The position numbers and the translations under genes were made by a program. The notes under the pieces were generated by a model. It was given only the letters and a program-made list of their open reading frames with translations, was not told the DNA's origin and did no database searches. A DNA stretch of 64,000 nucleotides from Rhodobacteraceae bacterium Alg231-30. GTDB taxonomy: Bacteria > Pseudomonadota > Alphaproteobacteria > Rhodobacterales > Rhodobacteraceae. Where the stretch lies: NCBI GenBank assembly GCA_900143615.1, contig FREU01000003.1:484237-548236 (forward strand), written 5' to 3'. Position 1 is the first letter of the stretch, and each line of letters begins with the position of its first letter. Positions 1 through 8,373 of this stretch are shown one piece after another.

Positions 1-1982
1 TTGATGTTATTGGTGAACTGGGATTGCCGCTGCTTCAGACCAGATTGCGTGATTTGAACGGATTGCCCCTGGGCCTGTTGCAGAATGTCAGCTTTCACAC
101 CGTCGCCCAACTCAACTCGCAAAACGCTGGTTCCGCCGCCCATCATCTGGGAGGACTTCTGTGCTGGAATGACCTGGGAACCGCGCGGCAGATTGACCAA
201 CTCAGGCCCTCGCTCACCAACCCATGACAGCCCGCCTGCAAAGTTGTGCGTTCCATTGGCGTTGCCAGGGATCAGTCCCGATAGAATGTTACCGTCGCCA
301 AACATGCTACCCGTAAGCGAGTCAAATGCTTGATTGGCGAACATTGAGGCAAGGCTATTCAGAACTTCACCAAGAGCATCCTTCGCGTTTTTTGCACCTG
401 TCACCAGCCCTGTGAAAGCGGATCGCGCAGAACTCTCAACGTTCTTCATGCCGTCTTCTAGTTTTTCGGTCGCGGTTTTCGCTTCCTTGACGCCCTTGGC
501 CGCACCGCCACTGGACTGCTCGACGCCATCCAGCGCGCCAGACAGTGCATCCGCCGCTGTCGCGCCAGATGTCATATCCTCACTTGCAGATACACTTAGC
601 CCAGCCAGATCCCCAAGAGCCGTTTTTACTTGCCCCCAGCCCTTATTCGCCAAAGCGTCCGCCGCTGCTGCTTGCGAATCTGCCGAAGAAGCGAGCGCAT
701 CAGATTTGCCAATTAGATTATCAAGAACCAGCCCGGCGCCCTCTGCCGCCTGAGCTACCTGACTAGACATGCCATCAAGACCGATGCCCGCCAAACCTTT
801 GCTCATACTGACCAGAAAAGTGTACCAACGCCGCTGCAAATTCTCGATCATTTCGACAAAGCCAGCCTGCACTTTCAGCCAAATGGCTTTCAGTCCGACA
901 GGGATTGCCTTCGCTGACGTTTGAATGCCTGACCATACAGCAGAAGCGGTTTTACCGAGCGCAGCCAGCGCCCCCCCCCAACCGCCGGTAGCAATCACCA
1001 AATTGTTAAGGCGAAAAACCAATTCACCAGCAGCCACGACGATCAAGCCGATCCCAGTCAACATGATTGCACGGCGCAGCGCCAGCATCGCGCCGGCCAG
1101 GCTAAAGGTTGCGACCTTCGCCATCGCAGCCGCCGCGACATACCGAACGCCTAAGGCTGTCACAGCCACGGTCATATATGTGCCGAGCCGCCGGATATTG
1201 CCGGCAAGCGCATCGATCACAACACGCAGCACTCCACCTGCCCGCAGGCTGTCGGTCATGCCCTGTGCCATCCGGCCCAACGCAGGTGCCAACTCTTGTG
1301 CGATCTGCTGGGCAGCGTACCGGCCAATGAAGGCTAACCGCGCAATCCTATCGTTAGCGCGCTCCATAGCCGGTGCCATGGCGTCAACTTCCTGACCCGC
1401 AAGACCATAATCCTCAAGGTCTTGGCGCGCCTGCCGAATGGCCGCGCCGCCTTGCCCGACAAGCAAAACCATTTCACGATTCCGTACACCCAAATCTCGC
1501 AGAATGGCCGTAGTCTGTCCGGACGACAGCCCAAGATTTTGAACCTGATCTGCAATCTTCGCCAGCTTTTCGTCTGCATCAAGACCCGCCAGGTCCTCAA
1601 TCGATAGACCCAAAGCATCCAAAGCCCGCTGCCCGTTTCCGGTCACCCCAATGGACGCGATCTCGCGGTCCATGGTCTGAAGGTCGTTTGTCAGCCCGGA
1701 AAGGCTTACTCCTGCCTCACCTGCCGCGAGCTCCAAGGCGCGGAATCCGCCAATGGAACTGTCGAGCCGCCGCGCGCTTTTTGCAGCTTTGTCAATGTCA
1801 CGCGCCCCAGCCAATGCCGCGGCAGACAGAGCGCCGCCCACAACGCCAGCCACCGCAGCCAGTGAAGCAAGTTGCGCTTTGAGTTTGGCAAGAGGTGCTT
1901 GAGCGCGGCGCGCGCCCTTTGAAAATTGGGCGCTGTCGAGGCCAAGATTAACCCGCAACGCACCAATGACAGATTGTCCCAT
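1..1982 (-). CDS. Phage tail tape measure protein (3' end outside window)
   Basis: An open minus-strand frame of 660 codons runs from an ATG at 1982 to the window edge without a stop. Tape measure proteins set siphovirus tail length and travel with the DNA at infection. The N-terminal part is an Ala-rich helical stretch (GARDIDKAAKSARRLDSS near residue 60) followed by hydrophobic segments around residues 290-350. Near the visible end sits VGERGPELVNLPRGSQVIP, a motif typical of the C-terminal part of lambda-type tape measure proteins. The size is modest for the family, but the C-terminus is missing. It starts three bases after the chaperone extension stop, in the usual place. Identification is by motif, composition and position. 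Confidence 0.9.
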   Translation of the reverse strand, partial: MGQSVIGALRVNLGLDSAQFSKGARRAQAPLAKLKAQLASLAAVAGVVGGALSAAALAGARDIDKAAKSARRLDSSIGGFRALELAAGEAGVSLSGLTNDLQTMDREIASIGVTGNGQRALDALGLSIEDLAGLDADEKLAKIADQVQNLGLSSGQTTAILRDLGVRNREMVLLVGQGGAAIRQARQDLEDYGLAGQEVDAMAPAMERANDRIARLAFIGRYAAQQIAQELAPALGRMAQGMTDSLRAGGVLRVVIDALAGNIRRLGTYMTVAVTALGVRYVAAAAMAKVATFSLAGAMLALRRAIMLTGIGLIVVAAGELVFRLNNLVIATGGWGGALAALGKTASAVWSGIQTSAKAIPVGLKAIWLKVQAGFVEMIENLQRRWYTFLVSMSKGLAGIGLDGMSSQVAQAAEGAGLVLDNLIGKSDALASSADSQAAAADALANKGWGQVKTALGDLAGLSVSASEDMTSGATAADALSGALDGVEQSSGGAAKGVKEAKTATEKLEDGMKNVESSARSAFTGLVTGAKNAKDALGEVLNSLASMFANQAFDSLTGSMFGDGNILSGLIPGNANGTHNFAGGLSWVGERGPELVNLPRGSQVIPAQKSSQMMGGGTSVLRVELGDGVKADILQQAQGQSVQITQSGLKQRQSQFTNNI

Positions 1983-1984
1983 TT

Positions 1985-2275
1985 TTACTCCTTGCCCGAT
2001 GCATCCCAAGCGGTGGCCAGCGCGTTGCACATGGCCTGCAATACTTCGGGGGATTGGGTTTTAGGTTGCGCGGCCTTGCCGGCCACAAACTTCTGAAGGT
2101 CTGGCATTTTCTCACAGCGGCGAAGGGCCTCAACGTGCCACGCCAACCAGGCGCGGTTTTCGTGTTCCGCCTCTAAGCGTTTTCGCGCGCCCTGCATCTG
2201 GATCAAATACAAACGCGGGGATAACTCCCAAAAAGCGGCGGGGTCGAAACCTGCGGACACATAAGCCCGCAGCAT
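1985..2275 (-). CDS. Tail assembly chaperone extension (GT part, reached by -1 frameshift)
   Basis: This 96-codon open frame sits between the G-type chaperone and the tape measure gene, where lambda-like phages keep the T part of the GT fusion. It may start at the ATG at 2275, but its frame is also open upstream to a GGGAAAC slippery heptamer at 2320-2326 in the preceding gene. A -1 slip there would give a fusion of about 214 residues, with a linker rich in Glu, Gly and Lys. The protein is basic and aromatic (FWELSPRLYLIQMQGARKR), with no named domain that I recognise. In the family, the G and GT products bind tape measure and tube subunits during tail assembly. The role here is inferred from position and the frameshift signal. 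Confidence 0.72.
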   Translation of the reverse strand: MLRAYVSAGFDPAAFWELSPRLYLIQMQGARKRLEAEHENRAWLAWHVEALRRCEKMPDLQKFVAGKAAQPKTQSPEVLQAMCNALATAWDASGKE

Positions 2276-2286
2276 TTCGGGAAGGT

Positions 2287-2628
2287 CTATGCCTTCTTCT
2301 TTCTCCCCGCCGCTTTCCTGTTTCCCGCTTCGCCCTCGGTTGGACTTGCGGCTTTGATCAGCCGCGTTAGCGTCTCGACATCAGCACTCAAAAGGTCACC
2401 CGCGAATTGCTGCGATGCCTCAGGGTGATGACGCTGCAAAAATGCCCACATCATCGCGATCAGATCGGACACCTTCAATTGTCCACCGCCCTCTAACGCA
2501 GCAAACGCCTCAAGAGCATTCTGTCCTGTCTTTTCTTCAAACGCGGCCATAGCGTTGAAGTCGCAACGCAACACATAGGTTTCCCCATCGTGTTCAATGC
2601 TGATTTCACCAAGAAACGAATTCGCCAT
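2287..2628 (-). CDS. Tail assembly chaperone, gene transfer agent gp10-like (G part)
   Basis: 113 residues beginning MANSFLGEISIEHDGETYVL, the pattern of the GTA-type tail chaperone family (Phage_TAC_11, formerly DUF3356) found in Rhodobacterales gene transfer agents and related phages. The start overlaps the tail tube stop as TAATG. It plays the part of lambda gpG: a small helical protein that coats the tape measure protein while the tail tube is built. Residues 102-103 are encoded by the slippery G GGA AAC, so a fraction of ribosomes probably continues into the downstream frame. The C-terminus in frame 0 is a basic Gly/Lys/Arg tail. GTA genomes themselves carry this gene too, but this locus has its own integrase and repressor and so is a prophage rather than a GTA. 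Confidence 0.82.
   Translation of the reverse strand: MANSFLGEISIEHDGETYVLRCDFNAMAAFEEKTGQNALEAFAALEGGGQLKVSDLIAMMWAFLQRHHPEASQQFAGDLLSADVETLTRLIKAASPTEGEAGNRKAAGRKKKA
2320..2326 (-). promoter_or_regulatory. Slippery heptamer GGGAAAC for programmed -1 frameshift
   Basis: On the minus strand the zero frame reads GCG GGA AAC, so the heptamer is G_GGA_AAC, a perfect X_XXY_YYZ site. The -1 frame reads on without a stop for 15 codons to the ATG at 2275 and through the whole downstream open frame. The zero frame stops 11 codons after the site. Lambda uses GGGAAAG at the same place in its G/GT genes. The frameshift is inferred from the sequence; its efficiency cannot be read here. Confidence 0.78.
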
Positions 2629-3032
2629 TATGCAAGCACCGGCTTGCCAGTGGCCTTGATGGTCAAGGTTGCCGACATTTTGTCCAACGAGATTTCGCCC
2701 AGCTCATAGCTGGTAACGATACCTTCGAAAGTCATCGTCACTCCATTCGGAAAGGTGATCTGAAACTTGCCAGCGCCAGCATCAAACGCCGCGACCAAAG
2801 CGTCGGTAGCACTTGGAACAAAGTTCAGGCCGATCGATGCATCGCCACCTTCGGACAGGCCCGCGATGAATTCCTTGTAGCTGTCCGGGCTTTTCAGGTG
2901 CGTCACGTCAATCGTGTCACGCTGCATTGCCGGCGGGGTGATGGACACCACCTCCGCCACCACGACGTAGTCGTCAGGGGTAGTGCTCTCGATCCCGAAT
3001 GTGGAATCATAGCCAATGTTTGCATTCGACAT
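2628..3032 (-). CDS. Major tail tube protein
   Basis: 134 residues with the layout of lambda gpV/TTP-type tail tube subunits: an N-terminal strand, then DVTHLKSPDSYKEFIAGL near residues 43-60, then alternating beta strands ending in TLTIKATGKPVLA. The motif 'D.THL....Y.E...GL.EGGD' is typical of these tube proteins, which stack as hexameric rings to form the conduit for DNA. The length is normal for the family. It lies between the tail terminator and the chaperones, as in other lambda-like siphoviruses. Confidence 0.88.
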   Translation of the reverse strand: MSNANIGYDSTFGIESTTPDDYVVVAEVVSITPPAMQRDTIDVTHLKSPDSYKEFIAGLSEGGDASIGLNFVPSATDALVAAFDAGAGKFQITFPNGVTMTFEGIVTSYELGEISLDKMSATLTIKATGKPVLA

Positions 3033-3033
3033 A

Positions 3034-3417
3034 TCAGGGTCTCCAGTTTGTCAAAAAATCGAGTGAAACGCGGAAGGGCCGATCCGCTTCATTTGTGCCG
3101 CCCTCGCGTCCGTCACGGCTTCCCGCAACGAACACGCCAGAAAAGTTTGCGTCTGTGTGACCGTCCAAAACAGCCCTAACAGCGCGAGACAGAAGCTTTG
3201 CACCGCCATAGGCCTCGGCATAGCAATCAACTTGCACTCGGCCCGACTGAAGGCCGTCTGGGCCCTTCAGGTCGTGACCGCTGTTGTCGCTGATCGTATT
3301 CAGTACAATCGCGGGCCAAGGCTGGCCCTGTGGATGCGCACCGAAATTAATCCGCGATCCGCAAAGGTCTGTCACCGCCGTTGCTGCCAATAGCAAGGCG
3401 CGGAACTCTTCTTCCAT
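3034..3417 (-). CDS. Tail terminator/completion protein, DUF3168 family
   Basis: 127 residues beginning MEEEFRALLLAATAVTDLCG, with HPQGQPWPAIVLNTISDN in the first half and GRVQVDCYAEAYGGAKLLSRA after it. This is the DUF3168 pattern. Members cap the head-proximal end of siphovirus tails and stop tube growth. It follows the gp10-type gene by three bases and precedes the tube gene. Family assignment rests on these motifs and on position in the operon. Confidence 0.8.
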   Translation of the reverse strand: MEEEFRALLLAATAVTDLCGSRINFGAHPQGQPWPAIVLNTISDNSGHDLKGPDGLQSGRVQVDCYAEAYGGAKLLSRAVRAVLDGHTDANFSGVFVAGSRDGREGGTNEADRPFRVSLDFLTNWRP

Positions 3418-3420
3418 GAC

Positions 3421-3891
3421 TTAACCTTTCGCCGCTTGCCGCGCAGCTTTGCGCTCAGCCCGCTTTATGGACTTCTCCAACTCGGACCAAAGGTCTTTGC
3501 CCAACCGATCAAGCATGGCGTCTTTGTCTTGATCCCACGCTGGACGCACAAACGGTTGCGCCCCATGGTTCACGTTGCCGAACTCTTGGTTCCACGCCGC
3601 TGGATCAGGACCTGGGCCGACAAACATTTCAACGCTTGCTTTGTCATTCCGGAACATCCGGCGATGCTGTGTCGCTTGCCGTTTCGACAGCTTGGTGCTG
3701 ACAGCAATGCTTTCGGCAAGCTTATCCTCTGCGGATTCTCCGCGAGGAGCCATTCCCTGCATCAGATCCGCCATGGGCTGCGCGGCCTTCTTTAGCGAAC
3801 GCCGCAAAACACCCTTGCCAGCGGCCTTGGTCAGCCGCTCCAGTTCCTTCTCAAGCTCAGAAAATCCTTCAAGTTTCACAGAAACGGTCAT
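3421..3891 (-). CDS. HK97 gp10-family tail completion protein
   Basis: 156 residues starting MTVSVKLEGFSELEKELERL, the N-terminal signature of the HK97-gp10 family (neck or tail completion component). The middle shows VEMFVGPGPDPAAWNQEFGN and QPFVRPAWD, typical of the family's conserved core. The C-terminus is very basic (KSIKRAERKAARQAAKG). It overlaps the adaptor gene by four bases (ATGA), suggesting coupled translation. The protein probably sits where head and tail join. Confidence 0.85.
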   Translation of the reverse strand: MTVSVKLEGFSELEKELERLTKAAGKGVLRRSLKKAAQPMADLMQGMAPRGESAEDKLAESIAVSTKLSKRQATQHRRMFRNDKASVEMFVGPGPDPAAWNQEFGNVNHGAQPFVRPAWDQDKDAMLDRLGKDLWSELEKSIKRAERKAARQAAKG

Positions 3892-4223
3892 TGGTCCGAC
3901 CGAGCCGCCGCCGTGAACTCAAAAAACCGCCGCCTACCCATCACTTCCTTCTTTCCTGAGATCTCATAGTGAACGCCGTCACAAATCAGGCGATCGACAG
4001 GCGTCAGATCAGCGGTGAAAGACGAATACCGCACAACAAATCGCGCAACACCAGAAGCTGACACTGCACCTGCGCGCCATTTTTCGACGTCACTCAAATC
4101 AGTTTTCCGGGCCCAAATCGGATCACCATGATCCACGAACCCCCCTACAGATGAGAAACCGTCGTCAGCTGTTTGAAGACGCTGGAATTGCACCCGTCGA
4201 TCGAGTTGCCCCCCTCCAATCAC
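3888..4223 (-). CDS. Head-tail adaptor / head closure protein
   Basis: 111 residues. The start 'GQLDRRVQFQR' and the mid part 'GDPIWARKTDLS', followed by 'RFVVRYSSFTADLTPVDRLICDG', match the phage head-tail joining family (SPP1 gp16-like). Such proteins form a ring below the connector and close the filled head. The gene overlaps its neighbours on both sides by four bases. Length is normal for the family. Confidence 0.82.
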   Translation of the reverse strand: MIGGGQLDRRVQFQRLQTADDGFSSVGGFVDHGDPIWARKTDLSDVEKWRAGAVSASGVARFVVRYSSFTADLTPVDRLICDGVHYEISGKKEVMGRRRFFEFTAAARSDQ

Positions 4224-4513
4224 GACATGTCTCTTTCAGATGCCAGTAAATCCTTCACCGCAAAAGGAACCTGCGTTACAGCCGCTCCTGTAACTGCAGC
4301 CTCCCGAAACAAATAATAGTGGCCAATCAAAAAACGAGCGGCTTGCAAAATATGGGCAGGCCATCCTCCCGGGTATTCAGCGTCAAGATCACGGCGTACG
4401 TAGCGCGTCACCCATGACTCCGCAGAATCAATATAACCCTGGATCAAGGCATCATGTTCATCGTGATCGACACTCAGATGCACTTTGATCAACGCCAGAT
4501 CCAACTGGCTCAC
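4220..4513 (-). CDS. Head-tail connector protein, gp6-like
   Basis: 97 residues, with LDLALIKVHLSVDHDEHDA at the N-terminus and YIDSAESWVTRYVRRDL after it, the typical pattern of the Phage_connect_1 / HK97 gp6 family ('lk.hLrvd.d.eD..i..yi..A...ve'). It forms the ring under the portal that receives the adaptor. Overlaps of four bases with genes on both sides indicate one translationally coupled neck operon. Confidence 0.85.
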   Translation of the reverse strand: MSQLDLALIKVHLSVDHDEHDALIQGYIDSAESWVTRYVRRDLDAEYPGGWPAHILQAARFLIGHYYLFREAAVTGAAVTQVPFAVKDLLASERDMS

Positions 4514-4902
4514 TTATCCAGCTCCGCCCGCGCCTCTTTGGCAGTATCAAGCTCCGCCACGGCCTCGTCATAGCCAGGATCATCGGCACCCAGAGCATCC
4601 ACCTTAGCCTGCGCGGCATTAACGGCCTTTGTCGCCTTGGTTTTGGCCTGCGCTGTTGCCTTTTGAGCTTGTGCTTTTGACACGGCACTCTTTTCACCCT
4701 TCGCCACCGGGGCATCGAGTGTAACCGATTGTTTCAACGCCGATGCAGCTTGCTTTTTGGACAATTCTTCAGCCGCGCCGCTTTTGACATATGCTCGGAG
4801 TGTTGCTCCCTTGGGTGTGTTTGCATCTGCAGAATGCACGGTGCCGGCACGGCAGTGACCAGCGGCCCCAACGCGGCTGGACTTCATTTTCACATAAATC
4901 AT
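4510..4902 (-). CDS. Uncharacterised Ala/Lys-rich phage protein between capsid and connector
   Basis: 130 residues. Residues 1-45 are mixed (MKSSRVGAAGHCRAGTVHSA). Residues 50-130 are a charged Ala/Lys/Glu-rich helix with repeated 'KAQAQKATAQAKTKATKAV' type sequence, likely a coiled coil. I do not recognise a family. The place between major capsid and connector genes is often used for head decoration, fibre or neck proteins, so a virion role is plausible but not shown. It overlaps the connector gene by four bases, so it is part of the structural operon and unlikely to be a chance frame. Confidence 0.55.
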   Translation of the reverse strand: MIYVKMKSSRVGAAGHCRAGTVHSADANTPKGATLRAYVKSGAAEELSKKQAASALKQSVTLDAPVAKGEKSAVSKAQAQKATAQAKTKATKAVNAAQAKVDALGADDPGYDEAVAELDTAKEARAELDK

Positions 4903-4969
4903 GTTACGTCCTGATCAATGATTGAGATTGCAGTCAGGCGATCACTCCGCCTGACTTTTCTCGCCACTT

Positions 4970-6286
4970 TTAGGCGAAGGTGAAGTTACCGGTGACCATC
5001 GCAGCCGCCCGCTTGACGGCCAAAGCCAGTTTTTTGCTAGCTTTCATTGTGATCATGTCTTTGATGAAATTGTCGCCCTGTTCAGTGGACAGAAGTACTT
5101 CCATCCCGGCACGTTCATAGAGCGTAGCGGCCATCATCAGATCGCCTACGAGCCATTCGTTTGCGGCCATCGTGTTGCTCTCAACAACCGCCTTCCCCCA
5201 CAGGATAGGAGCAGTTCCCGCAGCAGGGTTGCCATAAACATAGCGCTCGTCTGCCGCACCGGTTTTCAACAACTCAATCCCAGTCCAATCAGTTGGGTTC
5301 AAAACAATGCTGTCCGCCACATAATCGGCAAGCGCCACCTGCAACAAGGCAAGGCGCAGGCGATCGATATGGTTGGCATTTGGCAGGCCAGCTGCGGCCA
5401 CAAAGTTGGTTGCTTGCGGGATAAGGCCCAGCAGGTTTTGACCGACACCATCACCGGCCAACACTTGAGTGTCGATAACTTTGTCCACATCGTAGCGAAG
5501 CTCTGTGTCGACTTCCGACTGCAACAACTCGCTGTCTGCCAATGTTTCTGCTGTAATGTTGGTGTGCGACCCGATCTTTTTGACCTTGGCGTCATCCGCT
5601 TCCCAGCCAAATGCACTTTCGGGATAGGTGCCTTCTTCCGCAATTGCGGCAGCAGCACCATCCCGCAGGACTTGCTTGCGATATGGCACCAGATTGGTGC
5701 CAGTGCGGCCTTGCGACACCAAAGCAGAAATTCGCAACCGCCGGCGCGGCATATTTACTGGCGCGCGTTCTTCCTCATGGAAGATCAAGCCACCACCGCT
5801 ACCATCCGCAGTGGTGATGGCATTGTTGAGATCAAAGGCAAACTGCCCGGAAGCACCGGCTGCCAAATAGGCTTTGATTTGTTCTTCACCTTCGGTGACC
5901 AATGCACGCCCCAGAGACAATGGCGCAGTTGAACCACCGCGACCACCTTCCGCCACCAGCTGAGAAACATCCTGCAGCTTGCCGTCCATGCCTTCGACCA
6001 TGGCCTTAAGGTCTTCGACAATCTTGTTCGCAGCCGTCTGCTGGGTCAGCAACTTGTCTGCCGCCGCCTTAACCTCAGCCGAAACTTCGCCGGCATTTTT
6101 GGCTTCCTTCAGCGCCGTTTCAGCGGTCTGTTTGACCTCGCCGTTCAGCTGGTCAAGCTTTTGGCTAACTTCCTTGAGGGCGGTTTCTGCGTCCCCCAAA
6201 TCGAAACGCACAGATCCAACCACACCGGCAGGACGTGCGGCTGCGAGTGCCGCCACCGAAACGGCGGGCATCATCAACTTCTTCAT
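4970..6286 (-). CDS. Major capsid protein, HK97 family
   Basis: 438 residues. Residues 30-115 are a charged helical delta-like domain (ETALKEVSQKLDQLNGEVK onward), the in-built scaffold that the prohead protease removes. The folded part starts near residue 125 and includes FHEEERAPVNMPRRRLRIS, LVPYRKQVL, DDAKVKKIGSHTNITAETL, ELRYDVDKVIDTQVLAGDG and PTDWTGIELL, all typical of HK97-fold capsids. The extreme N-terminus (MKKLMMPAVSVAALAAARPA) is hydrophobic and would be removed with the delta domain. It lies directly after the protease gene in transcription order, as usual. Confidence 0.93.
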   Translation of the reverse strand: MKKLMMPAVSVAALAAARPAGVVGSVRFDLGDAETALKEVSQKLDQLNGEVKQTAETALKEAKNAGEVSAEVKAAADKLLTQQTAANKIVEDLKAMVEGMDGKLQDVSQLVAEGGRGGSTAPLSLGRALVTEGEEQIKAYLAAGASGQFAFDLNNAITTADGSGGGLIFHEEERAPVNMPRRRLRISALVSQGRTGTNLVPYRKQVLRDGAAAAIAEEGTYPESAFGWEADDAKVKKIGSHTNITAETLADSELLQSEVDTELRYDVDKVIDTQVLAGDGVGQNLLGLIPQATNFVAAAGLPNANHIDRLRLALLQVALADYVADSIVLNPTDWTGIELLKTGAADERYVYGNPAAGTAPILWGKAVVESNTMAANEWLVGDLMMAATLYERAGMEVLLSTEQGDNFIKDMITMKASKKLALAVKRAAAMVTGNFTFA

Positions 6287-6298
6287 GGGATTTCTCCG

Positions 6299-7147
6299 TT
6301 ATAGATTATTGAGTTTGTCCAGCGCCTCTTGCGCCAGAACGTTGACGGCAGCGCCAGACATGCCGGTTGGGGCAGCGCCAGACTTACCCCCCTTCAGAGC
6401 GGCCACCAATTCGCGGCGCTCGGATTTCGGGATCCGGTTGCCGGTCGCCAGCACCAAATCAAGTTTCTTCTGCGCCGCTTTCGGCGTCAGATCTGTCACG
6501 TTTTGGGCCTGAGACCCGATCTCATCAGAGGCCAGAAAACTGTCCGCAAACCCCTTTTCGATTGCGGCGTCCCCGCCAATCCATGTTTCCTTGTCCAGCA
6601 TCTGTCCAAGCTCTTTTTCCGGCAATCCGCTGCGCGCGGCATAGATGCCGACTGCGGCCTGATCGAAAGGCTCCAACCAATCCGCCACGTCGCGAAACAT
6701 GTGCCGATCACCTGCAGCCACCACCCATGTATTATGGATCATCAGAAAACTGGCACGCGCCATCTGAACACTGTCACCGGCCATCGCGATAATCGACGCC
6801 GCTGAGGCAGCCATGCCAAGAATTTTGACATTCACACCACCGTCATGCTCGCGCAGAAGGTTGTAGATCGCCAACCCCTCAAAAAAATCACCGCCGGGGC
6901 TATTGATATTCACCTGAACATCGCCGGGGCCCATATGACGCAACGCCGCCGCGATACGTTTGGCCGCGACGCCATCGCCGAACCAGTCCTCGCCGATCGG
7001 ATCGAGAACAGATATCACCCGGTCTCCCTTTGCATCCGACGCGGCGCGCACATCGGGGTTCCAGCGATTGACCGCGCTTTCGGTCACTTCGGTACGCACC
7101 GCAGGTTTGGCTGGCACAGTGGCCGCTGGCAAATCACGCAAGCTCAT
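6299..7147 (-). CDS. Prohead protease, ClpP-like (S14) head maturation protease
   Basis: 282 residues with a ClpP fold. VQVNINSPGGDFFEGLAIYN is the oxyanion region, the catalytic Ser lies in GMAASAASIIAMAGD, and the catalytic His in FLMIHNTWVVAAGDRHMF. The acidic residue probably lies in the following helix. ClpP-like enzymes replace the U9/U35 prohead proteases in many phages with HK97-type heads and cleave the capsid delta domain. The C-terminal 80 residues are Ala/Lys-rich and may help target the prohead. The start overlaps the portal stop by four bases. Confidence 0.9.
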   Translation of the reverse strand: MSLRDLPAATVPAKPAVRTEVTESAVNRWNPDVRAASDAKGDRVISVLDPIGEDWFGDGVAAKRIAAALRHMGPGDVQVNINSPGGDFFEGLAIYNLLREHDGGVNVKILGMAASAASIIAMAGDSVQMARASFLMIHNTWVVAAGDRHMFRDVADWLEPFDQAAVGIYAARSGLPEKELGQMLDKETWIGGDAAIEKGFADSFLASDEIGSQAQNVTDLTPKAAQKKLDLVLATGNRIPKSERRELVAALKGGKSGAAPTGMSGAAVNVLAQEALDKLNNL

Positions 7148-8373
7148 GTCTTGTCCTTTCCGAGATCTTCAAGGGGTACCAATGCCGATTGCGCCGTCAG
7201 CGCATTCGCCGCTGGGTCTTCATGTGGCGGAAGGTTCAGTTTTGCGCGCCGCTCATTGGCCGTCATCGTGCCGGAACTGCCCATTTTGGACAGGAATTCA
7301 CCTTTGGCCTTGCTGTCCATCTGCAGCATGCCTTCGCGGTTGAACTCAAAAAACCATGTGCCGCGCCTTGCAGGTGGGATCAGATCCTTGGCGATCCGCG
7401 CCTCGATGCGTTTCAGCAAGGGATTGATACCCAAGGTCAGCCACGACAGCATGATCGCTTCAACCCCACTGCCCCACATGGTTTGCCCTTCGGCGGCGTG
7501 GCCAATGATAATCGGCGGCACCCCAAACCAGCGGCAGACATCCTCAACGCTGAACCGGCGCGTTTCCAGCAGCTGGGCATCCTCCGGATTCATTTGGATA
7601 GACCGATGCTTCAGACCGGCTTCCATAATCAAGGTTTTGCCAGCTTTGCTTGACCCCACAAATCCGGACAACATCGCCTGCAACTGTTCGCGCTGCTCAG
7701 GTGTCAGCGTCCCATCAGATTCCAAAACACCGCTTGGCATCATCATATTGGAAAACACGGACCCCGACGTTTCATCGGCGGCCAGAGCCGAGCCAATTGA
7801 ATGGGCCCCATAGGCAATCGCGGACATTCCCAGACCATCACCTGGACCAAACCCGCGCAGATGAAACACTTTGCTAGCGGGCATTTCTGACGTCTTGCCG
7901 CGATCATTGATCGAGTATTTGAAACCACCACCGTCCATTATCTTTGGCGTGACACCGAACATTGGTCGCAACCCGACCAGACGATTGCCAACAAACAGAC
8001 GTTCCGCATATCCATTGCCGCGCAGGATTGTTTGCGCAACGTCACCTTCCCAAAACTCGGTTGCGGTCTGCGAAGAATTCGGCGACCGCGTCAACAAATC
8101 CGATAATTCGTTGTCGATCCGTTTCTTTGAGCCATCAGCCTGCCGCTCATAAAGCGCCGCCGGAAGGGTCGAGACAACTTCTGACGTTTTGCGCACACAA
8201 TCAAAAACCGCAGACACTTGCATAGCGCTCTTGGGCGTCACGGTCTTACCGGCGTGCGAGGCATAACCTCCTGCGGCCAACGCGTCCGATGACGTCAGAG
8301 ACACCCATCCACTTTCGCCCGCTGCCAGCTCTGCTTTCACGCCGCGCATTGCGGCTTTGATATATCGGATCAT
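7144..8373 (-). CDS. Portal protein, HK97 family
   Basis: 409 residues. The N-terminal half has 'AMQVSAVFDCVRKTSEVVSTLPAALYE' (pieces of the typical 'v.acv.lia..ia.lP...y' core), then LSDLLTRSPNSSQTATEFWE and GNGYAERLF. The C-terminal half has RFSVEDVCRWFGVPPIIIGH and WLTLGINPLLKRIEARI, standard for Phage_portal family members. The portal is the dodecameric ring through which DNA enters and leaves the head. It overlaps terminase and protease genes by four bases each. Length is typical. Confidence 0.93.
   Translation of the reverse strand: MIRYIKAAMRGVKAELAAGESGWVSLTSSDALAAGGYASHAGKTVTPKSAMQVSAVFDCVRKTSEVVSTLPAALYERQADGSKKRIDNELSDLLTRSPNSSQTATEFWEGDVAQTILRGNGYAERLFVGNRLVGLRPMFGVTPKIMDGGGFKYSINDRGKTSEMPASKVFHLRGFGPGDGLGMSAIAYGAHSIGSALAADETSGSVFSNMMMPSGVLESDGTLTPEQREQLQAMLSGFVGSSKAGKTLIMEAGLKHRSIQMNPEDAQLLETRRFSVEDVCRWFGVPPIIIGHAAEGQTMWGSGVEAIMLSWLTLGINPLLKRIEARIAKDLIPPARRGTWFFEFNREGMLQMDSKAKGEFLSKMGSSGTMTANERRAKLNLPPHEDPAANALTAQSALVPLEDLGKDKT

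Noticed and set aside
1334..1966. Short minus-strand frames inside the tape measure region (for example 1706-1966, 1334-1618)
   Set aside because: They are in another frame than the 660-codon tape measure frame, which carries the family motif.
5369..5932. 187-codon plus-strand frame in the capsid gene
   Set aside because: Antisense to a clear HK97 capsid gene; no homology pattern.
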